This document shows positions 50,877 through 58,942 of a stretch of DNA of 64,000 nt, piece by piece. Under the pieces are notes generated by a model that saw only the letters and a program-made list of their open reading frames with translations, was not told the DNA's origin and ran no database searches. The DNA is taken from positions 1,798,001 through 1,862,000 of the forward strand of contig NZ_CP036401.1 of assembly GCF_004322755.1 (NCBI RefSeq). Reading direction: 5' to 3'. The stretch is from Pseudoduganella albidiflava (GTDB lineage: Bacteria > Pseudomonadota > Gammaproteobacteria > Burkholderiales > Burkholderiaceae_D). Within the stretch, counting starts at the first letter, position 1; each line of letters starts with the position of its first letter. Made by a program: the position numbers and the translations under genes.

Positions 50877-51371
50877 GAAGCCCAGCGCGTTCAGCGCCTC
50901 CTGCGAATTGATCAGCCGGACCACCTTCCGGTCCAGCAGCGCGCCGCCGGGCAGCAGCCGCACCCGGTGCGTCAGGTTGGCGGCGAACAGCGTGGTCGTG
51001 CCGCGCTTGTGCGCCGCCAGCAGCTGCGCCGAGCGCACTTCGACGAGATCGTTGTCGATGCCCACCAGGGAAAAGCGCGACACCGTCCGGATCGTCCGGG
51101 CCGAATCCGCGGCGGACATCGAATGGCCGGACGTGAAGCGCTCGATGCGCAGGCGCCGCATGCGGGCGTCGTCGTAGGCGTAATTCAGCTGGCTCTCGAA
51201 ATCGTCCGTGTCGGGATCGATCGGCACCACGTAGTGGCCGTCCTCGGCCCACAGGGCGCCCCAGGCGTCGTAGTCCTTGTTGTCCAGCAGTTCCGCTTCG
51301 CGCCAGATGAACGCGATGGCGCGGCCCAGCGGGGTCGTCATGTCGGCGACGGGGATATCCATATCAGTCAT
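50868..51371 (-). CDS. iacD: Aromatic-ring-hydroxylating dioxygenase beta subunit (IacD-like)
   Basis: This 167-residue NTF2-fold small subunit carries family segments AIAFIWREAELLDNKDYDAWGALWAEDGHYVVPI and RLRIERFTSGHSMSAADSARTIR. It packs with the Rieske alpha subunit encoded immediately upstream, which it overlaps by 8 bp. With the amidase and NTF2-like genes next door, the set resembles the iac genes of indole-3-acetate degradation, where the alpha/beta dioxygenase makes catechol from dioxindole-3-acetate. Anthranilate or benzoate dioxygenase remain alternatives. Confidence 0.85.
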   Translation of the reverse strand: MTDMDIPVADMTTPLGRAIAFIWREAELLDNKDYDAWGALWAEDGHYVVPIDPDTDDFESQLNYAYDDARMRRLRIERFTSGHSMSAADSARTIRTVSRFSLVGIDNDLVEVRSAQLLAAHKRGTTTLFAANLTHRVRLLPGGALLDRKVVRLINSQEALNALGFLL

Positions 51372-52653
51372 TGCTCATCATCCTCTTCCACATGGCATAG
51401 GCTTCGCGCATGCCGGTTTCATCTGTCGAATGCGACACCTTGTCGCCGTTGCTGTCCACCCATTCGCGGTTCAGGCCGCGGTTGACGAGGATCGGCACGT
51501 CTTTCCCGGCGCGGGCGCCGCTCTGCACGCGCTCCCACGCTTCCGCATCGTCGGGACTGCCGAAGCCGAACGGGCCCTGGAAGTGTTCATGGATGCGCAG
51601 GCGCTCGCGGTTGGCGATCTCCGGCCCGCCATCCATGCCCAGCGCAATGTGGCGGATCTCGGTCTCGTCCACCGAAACAGGGCGCAACACGCGGAAGAAC
51701 GACATCGACATGGCCACGTTGGGGAACAGGTTCAGGTTGAAGCCCGCGCCGTGCAGCGAGCGGACGATGCGGCGCACCTGCTCGGCCGGATAGTCCTTCG
51801 ACAGCGCGTCGATCACGTGCTGGAAGCGCTCCTGCAGCTGCTCGGTACCGTCGTCGACATCGAGATCCACGTGCTCCGGCACCATCACCATCACGCTGTG
51901 GCCATTGCCCAGCGAACGGGTGATCGCTTCATCGTCCGTCATGAAGGACAGCATCTCCGACGTTTCGGCATCCACCGATTGCAGGAAGGTCTTGTGCACC
52001 ACCGGGAAGTGGTAGCCGTCGGTGGTGTTCTCCAGCTGGATCTTCCAGTTGCCCTTGAAGGTGAACTTGTGTTCGCCCTGCGTCTTGACGGGGAAGCCGG
52101 CGCCCTGTTTCATGAACAGGTCGATCCAGTGGCGCGCATTGCCGAGGAAGTCCTCGAGCGGTTCGATGTCCTGGTTGTAGCTGGCGAAGATCATGCCGGC
52201 ATACACGCCGACGCGAAGGCTCTTCAGCGGCAGGTCGGCCTTCTCGACCACGTCCTCGTAGCCATCCGAGTAGGGCAGGCCGCGCAGCTTGCCGTCCAGT
52301 CCATAGGACCAGCTGTGGTAAGGGCAGGTAAAGCCGGTCGCATTGCCCTTGGTCTTCTCGCAGACGGTGGCGCCGCGGTGGCGGCAGCGGTTTTCCAGCA
52401 CGTGGATGTTGTCCTGGCGGTCGCGTACCACGATCACGGGATTGCGGCCCACGAACGTGGAACGGAAGTCGCCCGGTTTCGGCAGTTCGCTGACGTGGGC
52501 GACCCACACCCAGGTACGGGCGAAGATGCGGTCCATCTCGGCATCGAAGATCGCCGGGTCGGTGTAGAGGGCAGGGTCGACGGCGCCGTCCTGCACCAGG
52601 CTGCCGTAAGTGGAATCCGCCGTGCGCGGATGGAAGCGTAAAGGGGCGTTCAT
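51364..52653 (-). CDS. iacC: Rieske dioxygenase alpha subunit (IacC-like)
   Basis: This 429-residue catalytic subunit has the Rieske [2Fe-2S] ligands Cys90, His92, Cys110 and His113 (CRH, then CPYH) and the mononuclear-iron motif NTTDGYHFPVVH with His215 and His220. It would insert O2 into an aromatic acid using electrons from the reductase at 57810. Genomic company (amidase, NTF2-like protein, ortho-cleavage genes, no dihydrodiol dehydrogenase) fits a substrate that yields catechol directly, as dioxindole-3-acetate or anthranilate do. GGAG lies just before the ATG. Confidence 0.87.
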   Translation of the reverse strand: MNAPLRFHPRTADSTYGSLVQDGAVDPALYTDPAIFDAEMDRIFARTWVWVAHVSELPKPGDFRSTFVGRNPVIVVRDRQDNIHVLENRCRHRGATVCEKTKGNATGFTCPYHSWSYGLDGKLRGLPYSDGYEDVVEKADLPLKSLRVGVYAGMIFASYNQDIEPLEDFLGNARHWIDLFMKQGAGFPVKTQGEHKFTFKGNWKIQLENTTDGYHFPVVHKTFLQSVDAETSEMLSFMTDDEAITRSLGNGHSVMVMVPEHVDLDVDDGTEQLQERFQHVIDALSKDYPAEQVRRIVRSLHGAGFNLNLFPNVAMSMSFFRVLRPVSVDETEIRHIALGMDGGPEIANRERLRIHEHFQGPFGFGSPDDAEAWERVQSGARAGKDVPILVNRGLNREWVDSNGDKVSHSTDETGMREAYAMWKRMMSND

Positions 52654-52677
52654 GTGATGCTCCAGTAAAGGGAGAGG

Positions 52678-53829
52678 TTATTGGTCCGGGCCGCGCAGCG
52701 CCTGTTCCAGGTGCAGCGCCAGTGCGCACAGGCGCTCGTCGTCGCCGCGGCGGCCGACCAGTTGCAGTCCCGCCTTGACGCGGCTGCCGGCGCGGCCGGG
52801 CGCGGCGGGAACGGGAATCGGATAGCTCAGCGCCGGATGGCCGCTGAGGTTGAATGGGCGGACCAGCGCGCTCAGCGCAACCACCGGGTGGCCCGCCGCC
52901 ACGTCGGCCAGCGTCGGCGGCAGCGACGGCAGCGTGGGCAGCAGCAGCGCATCGACACCGTCCAGCGCCTGGTCGACCTCGGCGATGAAGCGCGCGCGCA
53001 CCGCCTCGGCATGCGCCAGGGCGCCGTGGGTCGTCGCGCTGGCCGCGACCAGGCGCCGGGCGACGTCCTGCCCGAGCCGGCTGTCGCTGGCCAGGTCGCC
53101 GAAGGCGTTCCAGGTTTCCTTGTTGATCACGGCGATCGCGGCGTCGAAAGCCTCTTGCATGCCCGGCAGTTCGCGCGGCAGGGCGGACCAGCCGCTGGCC
53201 TGCAGTGCCGCCGTGAGGGCGGCCTGCACGGCGTCGTCGCTCGCGGTGGCGACAAGGCCGATCCGGGCGCCATGCATCGGTGCCACCGCGGCGCCGCCAT
53301 CGAAATCGCGTGCGATCGCGGCCATGACGTGAACGAGGACGGGCATCATGCGGGCAAACGGGCCGACGCAATCGAGACTGCTCTCGCGCGGCCAGGCACC
53401 GCGCCGGCTGACCCGGCCGAACGTCGGCTTCATCCCGATCACGCCGCAGCAGGCGGCCGGCAGCCGGATCGAGCCCCCGGTATCGCTGCCCAGCGCGGCA
53501 TCGACCTCGCCGCTGCCGACGGCGGCGGCCGACCCGCTCGACGATCCGCCCGGGATCAGCAGCGGATCCTGCGGATTGAGCGGCGTGCCGGCCCACGCGT
53601 TCACGCCGCTCATGCCGTATGCCAGTTCATGCATCGTGGTCTTGCCGGCGATGTGCCAGCCAGCCTGCCGCAGCGCGGCCACCGTGTCCGCATCGCGCTC
53701 GGCCGGCGGCGCGTCGGCCAGCGCACCGCAGCCGCCACAGGTGGGCAGGCCGGCGATGTCGATGCAATCCTTGATGGCGATCGCCGGACCATCGGCGCCA
53801 TGGGCGAATCGTTGGACCCAGGCGCTCAT
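52678..53829 (-). CDS. iacH: Amidase-signature family protein (IacH-like)
   Basis: This 383-residue amidase has the Ser-cisSer-Lys triad intact: Lys20 in AIAIKD, the cis-Ser in GGSSSGS (about 97), and nucleophile Ser120 in DTGGSIR. It is shorter than GatA-type amidases (about 480), matching iac-cluster amidases whose exact step is unclear. Hydrolysis of an aromatic amide feeding the dioxygenase is another possibility. The start overlaps the preceding gene's stop in an ATGA junction; a longer reading to 54240 is a shadow of that gene. Confidence 0.85.
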   Translation of the reverse strand: MSAWVQRFAHGADGPAIAIKDCIDIAGLPTCGGCGALADAPPAERDADTVAALRQAGWHIAGKTTMHELAYGMSGVNAWAGTPLNPQDPLLIPGGSSSGSAAAVGSGEVDAALGSDTGGSIRLPAACCGVIGMKPTFGRVSRRGAWPRESSLDCVGPFARMMPVLVHVMAAIARDFDGGAAVAPMHGARIGLVATASDDAVQAALTAALQASGWSALPRELPGMQEAFDAAIAVINKETWNAFGDLASDSRLGQDVARRLVAASATTHGALAHAEAVRARFIAEVDQALDGVDALLLPTLPSLPPTLADVAAGHPVVALSALVRPFNLSGHPALSYPIPVPAAPGRAGSRVKAGLQLVGRRGDDERLCALALHLEQALRGPDQ

Positions 53830-54350
53830 GCCGCGGACTCCGCACGGACGCCCCACGGCATGCATTCCAGCCGTTCGGTGCGGAAGTGGGCGATGCGCCA
53901 GCAGCCGTCGTCGCCGCGGGCGAAGTCCACGTCGAGGCGCGCCGTGATCGCCTCCGAACCGCCGCTGCCGTAGGTGGACAGTTGCAGCATCAGCCACTGG
54001 CCGCGCGCGGTGGCGCCGTCGTCCGCCACGCTGACCTGGTCGGACGTCAGGAAATGCAGGTTGCGTTCGAAGTGCGGCGACGGCGCCAGGTAGCTGCCGA
54101 CGAACGCCACGATCGCCGCCCGGCCCTGGTGGCGGCCGAAGGTGCCGGTGTAGTGCCGGCCCACGCCTTCCCACACGGCATCCGCGGTAAACAGGTCCGG
54201 CAGTTGCGGATAGCGCCGGTCGTCGCAGGGCTGGTCGCACAGCAGCATGTAGCGGGCAAGGGTGGCGCGGATGGCCTGGGCACTTTCCAGCCGGTCGAGG
54301 CGGCTGGCCAGGTGCCGGAGGATATCGGTAGCGGTGTCAGCGGAGGACAT
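53826..54350 (-). CDS. iacI: SnoaL/NTF2-like protein (IacI-like)
   Basis: This 174-residue NTF2-fold protein (ATLARYMLLCDQPCDDRRYPQLPDLFTADAVWEG, GQWLMLQLSTYG, WRIAHFRTERLE) is of the kind found beside the amidase in iac clusters. Its biochemical role is not established. It heads the I-H-C-D gene block, and the palindrome at 54407-54421 lies 57 bp upstream, so a separate LysR-regulated promoter is likely. Confidence 0.75.
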   Translation of the reverse strand: MSSADTATDILRHLASRLDRLESAQAIRATLARYMLLCDQPCDDRRYPQLPDLFTADAVWEGVGRHYTGTFGRHQGRAAIVAFVGSYLAPSPHFERNLHFLTSDQVSVADDGATARGQWLMLQLSTYGSGGSEAITARLDVDFARGDDGCWRIAHFRTERLECMPWGVRAESAA

Positions 54351-54406
54351 GCGGGTCTTTCACGGTGATTGCAGGGTATGGACGATTCTAGAAGCTGGAC
54401 TTGCAT

Positions 54407-54421
54407 TCATCAAATTGATGA
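54407..54421 (-). promoter_or_regulatory. Palindromic LysR-type operator before the iacI-H-C-D block
   Basis: TCATCAAATTGATGA is a perfect 7+1+7 palindrome in the 100-bp gap between two same-strand genes. The core ATCAAATTGATG recurs exactly at 58907, in the promoter of the divergent LysR gene. Confidence 0.7.
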
Positions 54422-54450
54422 TTTCGATGCTATGCATGAATCTGATGGAT

Positions 54451-55275
54451 TTAACTCGGCGCCGATCCGGCAAGGAAATCGCCCAGCTGGCGGGTGAAGG
54501 CCGCCGCCGCTTCGACGTTCGACAAATGCGAGGCATCGAGGATCGTGGTGCGCGCGCCACCGATCCGCTCGCGCATGAAATCGGCATCCGCGACGGTCGT
54601 GACGGGATCGTCCCGCCCGGCCACCAGCAGGGTCGGAACGCCGATCGCCCCGATCTCCTCGCGCAGGTCGGCGGCCGCCAGCGCGAGGCAGCAGGCGGCA
54701 TAGCCGGCCGGCGGGGTGCGCCGCAAGCCGTCGATCAGGCCGTCGACCACGTCCGGCGCGCGGTGCGCGAAGCCGGGCGTGAACCAGCGCGCCGCGGCGC
54801 CGTCGGCCACCGCGTCCATGCCGTGCGATCTCACCTGCGCGGCGCGTTCCCGCCAGCCGGCCATGGTGCCGATGCGCGCCGCGCTGTTGGCAACCACCAG
54901 CCGGTCGAGGCGGTGTCCCGCATGGATGCCCAGCCACAGCCCCGTCAGGCCGCCCATCGAGATGCCGCAGAACGCGGCTTTCGCGATGCCCAGTCCATCC
55001 ATCAGGCGCAGCACGTCGTGGCCGAGCTGGTTGAGGGTGTAGCCCGATGCGGCGTCACTGCCCGCGTCACTGCGCGCGTCACTGCCCGCGCCGGAACCGC
55101 CGTGGCCGCGCGTGTCGTAGCGCAGCACGCGGAACCGGCGGGCCAGCGCATCGGCCTGGGCATCCCACATCGCCATCGTGGTGCCCAGCGAGTTGGACAG
55201 CACCAGCACCGGCGCATCGGGCGGCCCCTGCAGGCAATAGGCGATCTGGCCGGGGCCCGGTTCGTGGATCCGCAT
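54451..55275 (-). CDS. pcaD: 3-oxoadipate enol-lactonase
   Basis: PcaD hydrolyses 3-oxoadipate enol-lactone to 3-oxoadipate, the step where the catechol and protocatechuate branches join. The 274-residue alpha/beta-hydrolase shows LVLSNSLGTTMAMWD, RYDTRGHGGS, nucleophile GISMGGLTG, and late LVAGRDDPVT and HLSNVEAAAAF carrying the Asp and His. After RGHGGS there is an extra loop of GSDARSDAGSDA encoded by 12-bp tandem repeats. The ATG at 55275 lies 13 bp after the catA stop; a TTG at 55299 inside catA is an alternative. Confidence 0.9.
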   Translation of the reverse strand: MRIHEPGPGQIAYCLQGPPDAPVLVLSNSLGTTMAMWDAQADALARRFRVLRYDTRGHGGSGAGSDARSDAGSDAASGYTLNQLGHDVLRLMDGLGIAKAAFCGISMGGLTGLWLGIHAGHRLDRLVVANSAARIGTMAGWRERAAQVRSHGMDAVADGAAARWFTPGFAHRAPDVVDGLIDGLRRTPPAGYAACCLALAAADLREEIGAIGVPTLLVAGRDDPVTTVADADFMRERIGGARTTILDASHLSNVEAAAAFTRQLGDFLAGSAPS

Positions 55276-55288
55276 GGCCGCCAGCGCG

Positions 55289-56200
55289 TCAGGCGACAAA
55301 ATGCGCCCGCTCGACCTGGTCGGCCGGCAGGCCGTCGCGCTGGGCGTGCAGGTCGAAATCGAAGTCGATCGAATAGAACGGCGCGTCCACTTCGCTGGCG
55401 CGCAGCGCGGCCGGATCGGTGATTTTCGTCATCGGCGGCACCAGGCCCTCGCGCGTGGCGAACGCGAAGTCGTCCCACAGGTAAGGATCGCCGTCGATGT
55501 TGATCTGCGTGGTCAGCTTGCGGTGGCCCGGTGCCGTTACGAAGAAGTGGATGTGGGCCGGGCGGGTGCCGTGGCGGCCAAGCTGCTTGAGCAGCTTGTC
55601 GGTGGCGCCGCCCGGCGGCACGCTGTAGCCGACCGGTACCCTGCTGCGGAAGCGGTAGCGGCCATCCGCGTCGGTGCGGATCGTGCGCCGCAGGTTGTAC
55701 GGGCTCTGGCCCGGATCGAAGAACGAATAGCCGCCCAGGTGGTTGGCGTGCCATACCTCCACCAGCGCGCCCGGCAGCGGCTGGCCGTCGGCGCCGCGCA
55801 CGGTGCCCTGCATGAACAGCACCTCGCCCGGCTGCGGGTCCTGGTCCAGGCGTGCGCTGCCCAGCGATTCCGGTGCGCCGGCCACGTACAGGGGCCCTTC
55901 GATGGTGCGCGGCGTGCCGCCGGCGATGCCCTGGCGGGCTTCTTCCTCGTCCATGCGCAGGTCGAGGAAATGCTCGAAGCCCAGGCCGGCGGCGATCAGG
56001 CCGTATTCGCCCGAGCGGCCCGCTTCGGTCAGGTAGCTGATCGCGCTCCAGAATTCATGCGGCTGGATATCCAGCTCCTCGATCGTGGCGAACAGGTCGC
56101 GCACGATGCGGTTGACGGCGGCCTGCACGCGCGGATTGCCTTTGCCCGTTTCGGTGCTCTCGATCTTGCGCAGCAGCGCGTCGATGGCGTTCTGGTCCAT
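55289..56200 (-). CDS. catA: Catechol 1,2-dioxygenase
   Basis: This 303-residue intradiol dioxygenase opens catechol to cis,cis-muconate with Fe(III). The N-terminal helical linker domain (1-95) is followed by the beta-sandwich with ligands assigned as Tyr158 (GGYSFFD), Tyr192 (PVGYSVPP), His216 and His218 (HIHFF). Adjacent catB, catC and pcaD make catechol, rather than hydroxyquinol, the expected substrate, although hydroxyquinol dioxygenases are close relatives. Confidence 0.92.
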   Translation of the reverse strand: MDQNAIDALLRKIESTETGKGNPRVQAAVNRIVRDLFATIEELDIQPHEFWSAISYLTEAGRSGEYGLIAAGLGFEHFLDLRMDEEEARQGIAGGTPRTIEGPLYVAGAPESLGSARLDQDPQPGEVLFMQGTVRGADGQPLPGALVEVWHANHLGGYSFFDPGQSPYNLRRTIRTDADGRYRFRSRVPVGYSVPPGGATDKLLKQLGRHGTRPAHIHFFVTAPGHRKLTTQINIDGDPYLWDDFAFATREGLVPPMTKITDPAALRASEVDAPFYSIDFDFDLHAQRDGLPADQVERAHFVA

Positions 56201-56266
56201 GGGTTGTCTCCTTTGGTTGGTCGGGGATGGTCTGCTTGCTGGTACTTTGTGAAACTGGCGCCGGCG

Positions 56267-56557
56267 TCAGCGGTCGTCGTCATGGATCGACGAAGGGTGG
56301 CGGCACAGCGCTTCCACTTCGATGTCCATGTACGGGAACAGCGGCAGCGTCAGCAGCAGGTCGTGCAGCTCGGCATTGCCGGCAACGTCGAAGATGCTGA
56401 CGTTGGCGTAGCGCCCGGCCACGCGCCACAGGTGGCGCCACTTGCCGCTGCGCTGCAGTTCCTGGGCAATCGCCCGTTCGGTGGCTTTCAGCCGGTCGGC
56501 TTCCGCGGCCGGCATCGTGTGCGGCAGGCGGACGGTCATGCTCACTTTGAATAGCAT
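56267..56557 (-). CDS. catC: Muconolactone delta-isomerase
   Basis: CatC converts muconolactone to 3-oxoadipate enol-lactone. The 96-residue ferredoxin-like protein matches the family's usual length and shows MLFKVSMTVRLP, EAERAIAQELQRSGKWRHLWRVAGRYANVSIFDV-type sequence and LLLTLPLFPYMDIEV. AGGAAAAA precedes the ATG. It lies between catB and catA in the same operon. Confidence 0.95.
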   Translation of the reverse strand: MLFKVSMTVRLPHTMPAAEADRLKATERAIAQELQRSGKWRHLWRVAGRYANVSIFDVAGNAELHDLLLTLPLFPYMDIEVEALCRHPSSIHDDDR

Positions 56558-56606
56558 CGGTTTTTCCTGGTTGTCGGGTTTTTCTGGTTGCGTGGTGATC
56601 GCGGAA

Positions 56607-57749
56607 TCAGCGGCCGTTGCCGGACTGGCGCTGCAGGCAGGCCAGCTTTTCTTCGTCGATCTCGATGCCCAGGCCCGGGCCGGTGGGCAGGTGCAGCGCG
56701 AAATCGCGGTAGTCCAGCGGCGTGCGCAGGATTTCCTCGGTCAGCAGCAAGGGGCCGAACAGTTCGGTACCCCAGGCCAGTCCCGGGAACGTGGCGAACA
56801 GGTGGGCCGAGGCGATCGTGCCGACCGCGCCTTCCAGCATGGTGCCGCCGTACAGGCCGACATGGGCCGCTTCGCCGATCGCCGCCACCTGCTGGGCGCC
56901 GCGCAGGCCACCCGACTGGGTGATCTTGATCGCGAACACGTCGGTGGCGCGGTGCTCGGCCAGGCGGAACGCGTCGGCCGGGCCGTGCAGCGCTTCGTCC
57001 GCCATCAGCGGAATGCGGTTCATGGCGCGCAGGCGGCGCATGCCTTCGTCGTTGCCGGCGGCGATCGGCTGCTCGACCAGGTCCACGCCGGCCTGTTCGA
57101 GCATGCCCATGCCGAGCATCGCATCGGTCTCGCTCCAGGCCTGGTTGACGTCGACGCGCACGCTGGCCTGGTCGCCCAGCGCGCGCTTGATGGCCGCCAC
57201 GTGGGCCACGTCGGCACGCACGTCGCGCGCGCCGATCTTCAGCTTGAAGATGCGGTGGCGCTTCTGTTCCAGCATGCGCTCGGCCTCGGCGATGTCGCGC
57301 GCGGTGTCGCCGCTGGCCAGCGTCCAGGCGACCGGCAGGCTGTCGCGCACCCGGCCGCCGAACAGGTCGCTCAAGGGCACGCCGAGCCGGCGCGCCTGGG
57401 CATCGAACAGCGCGGTTTCAATGGCGCACAGCGCGAAGCGGTTGCCCTGCAGGTGCGAGCGCAGTTCCCACATGCGCGCGTTCGGGGAGGTGGCATCGGC
57501 GCCAAGCAGCAGCGGTGCCATGTAAGTCTCGATGTTGACGCGCATGCTTTCCGGGCTTTCCTCGCCATAGGCAAGACCGCCGATGGTGGTGGCTTCGCCC
57601 CAGCCGGTCATGCCGTCGCTGGCGCGGATGCGCACCAGCACGAGCTTTTGCCGGCGCATCGTGGTCACCGACAGCTGGTGCGGCCGGATGGTGGGCAGGT
57701 CGAGCAGGATGACGTCGACGCTGTCGATCTGGATGAGTGGTTGGCTCAT
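56607..57749 (-). CDS. catB: Muconate cycloisomerase
   Basis: CatB closes cis,cis-muconate to muconolactone. The 380-residue enolase-superfamily protein has the catalytic KLK motif (Lys169, Lys171), metal ligands Asp200 (VRVDVNQAW), Glu226 (LVEQPIA) and Asp251 (LMADEA), and a distal [15 protein letters not shown] lies upstream of the ATG at 57749. A ten-codon longer frame is unsupported. Confidence 0.93.
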   Translation of the reverse strand: MSQPLIQIDSVDVILLDLPTIRPHQLSVTTMRRQKLVLVRIRASDGMTGWGEATTIGGLAYGEESPESMRVNIETYMAPLLLGADATSPNARMWELRSHLQGNRFALCAIETALFDAQARRLGVPLSDLFGGRVRDSLPVAWTLASGDTARDIAEAERMLEQKRHRIFKLKIGARDVRADVAHVAAIKRALGDQASVRVDVNQAWSETDAMLGMGMLEQAGVDLVEQPIAAGNDEGMRRLRAMNRIPLMADEALHGPADAFRLAEHRATDVFAIKITQSGGLRGAQQVAAIGEAAHVGLYGGTMLEGAVGTIASAHLFATFPGLAWGTELFGPLLLTEEILRTPLDYRDFALHLPTGPGLGIEIDEEKLACLQRQSGNGR

Positions 57750-57779
57750 GAAATCTCTCTTGTTGGAAGGGGGAGGCAT

Positions 57780-57799
57780 GCGCCGGCCGGTGCCGGCGC
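57780..57799 (-). terminator. Hairpin between reductase and catB genes
   Basis: A perfect 8-bp stem GCGCCGGC/GCCGGCGC with loop CGGT lies in the 60-bp intra-operon gap. Without a U-tract it is more likely a stability or attenuation element than a full terminator. Confidence 0.4.
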
Positions 57800-57809
57800 G
57801 TGCGCCTGG

Positions 57810-58763
57810 CTAGAGGTCGAGTACCAGCCGTGCCGAGCAGGCACGGGAAACGCACAGGCAGATCTGGTCGTTGGCGGCCTTTTCCTTCTTCGACAGGCAG
57901 TTGTCGCGGTGGTCCGGCGTGCCGTCCAGCAGCGGTACCACGCAGGTGCCGCAGATGCCTTCGCGGCAGGAGGTGTCGATCACGATGCCTGCACTGGCCA
58001 GCACATCGACGATCGTGCTGCCGGCCGGCACCGGCAGCACCTGCCCGGAACTGGCGATGGCCACTTCGAAGGCGCCGTCGCCCGCATCGCCGGCGGCCGG
58101 CGCGGCGGCCTGGAAGTGTTCGAGGTGGATCGCTTCCTCGCGGCGCGACCGGCCCGCGCAGGCCACCACCGCTTCCATGAATGGCGCCGGGCCGCAGGTG
58201 TACACATGGGCATCGTGGCTGGCGGCGTTCATGCATGCCTCGAGGTAGCGGGGCATGCTGTCGCGCTCCACGCCATAGTGGAACCGCACGTGGTGGGCGA
58301 ATGGCGGCGCGGCCAGGAGGTCGGCGAAGGCCGCGTATTCCGGGCCGCGCACGAAGTAGTGCAGCGTGAACGCGTGGCCGCGCGCCACCAGCCGGTAAGC
58401 CATCGCCAGCAGCGGCGTGATGCCGATCCCCGCCGCGAACAGCACGTGCTCGGTGGCGGCGGGATCGAGCGCGAACAGGTTGCGCGGCTGGCCCACCTCC
58501 AGTTCGCTGCCGACCGCGACCGCCTCGTGCAAGGCACGCGAGCCGCCGCGCGACTGCGGTTCCTTCTTGACGGCGATCGTGTAGGCGCGGTCGTCGTCGG
58601 GCGCGCCGCACAGCGAGTATTGCCGGGTGATGCCGCCGGGCGCCGTCACATCGACATGCGCCCCCGGCTCATAGGCTTCCAGCGGCGCGCCATCGGCCCG
58701 CACCAGGCGAAACGAGCGCACGTCCGCCGTTTCATCCACGATTTTTTCCACGATCATCTTCAT
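57810..58763 (-). CDS. Phthalate-dioxygenase-reductase-type oxidoreductase (IacF-like)
   Basis: This 317-residue electron-transfer protein has a flavin domain (RQYSLCGAPDD), an NAD domain (LFAAGIGITPLLAMAYRL, YTCGPAPFMEAV) and a C-terminal plant-type [2Fe-2S] ferredoxin domain (DTSCREGICGTC, then NCLSKKEK). The domain order is that of class IA reductases such as VanB and of IacF; BenC and AntC have the ferredoxin domain first. It is the first gene of the minus-strand cat operon and probably supplies electrons to the dioxygenase at 51364. Confidence 0.88.
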   Translation of the reverse strand: MKMIVEKIVDETADVRSFRLVRADGAPLEAYEPGAHVDVTAPGGITRQYSLCGAPDDDRAYTIAVKKEPQSRGGSRALHEAVAVGSELEVGQPRNLFALDPAATEHVLFAAGIGITPLLAMAYRLVARGHAFTLHYFVRGPEYAAFADLLAAPPFAHHVRFHYGVERDSMPRYLEACMNAASHDAHVYTCGPAPFMEAVVACAGRSRREEAIHLEHFQAAAPAAGDAGDGAFEVAIASSGQVLPVPAGSTIVDVLASAGIVIDTSCREGICGTCVVPLLDGTPDHRDNCLSKKEKAANDQICLCVSRACSARLVLDL

Positions 58764-58905
58764 GCCATCACCCACGATAAGGAAACCGGTTCGCCGGCCG
58801 CCGCGCCGGGTGTGCATCCGGCTGGGTGGCTGGCACTACGCCGCTGCAAACAGGCATCGCATCCTGTTGCAACGATGAATTCATTCTATTGGCGGGCCCT
58901 TGATT

Positions 58906-58920
58906 TATCAAATTGATGTA
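58906..58920 (+). promoter_or_regulatory. LysR-type operator between reductase and lysR genes
   Basis: TATCAAATTGATGTA shares the 12-bp core ATCAAATTGATG with 54409. It lies 23 bp before the regulator gene and 143 bp before the reductase gene. The preceding TTGATTTATC is also found at 61331. A divergent LysR regulator usually binds such a site to control both itself and its target operon. Confidence 0.7.
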
Positions 58921-58942
58921 ACATATCCATCGCATAAACAGC

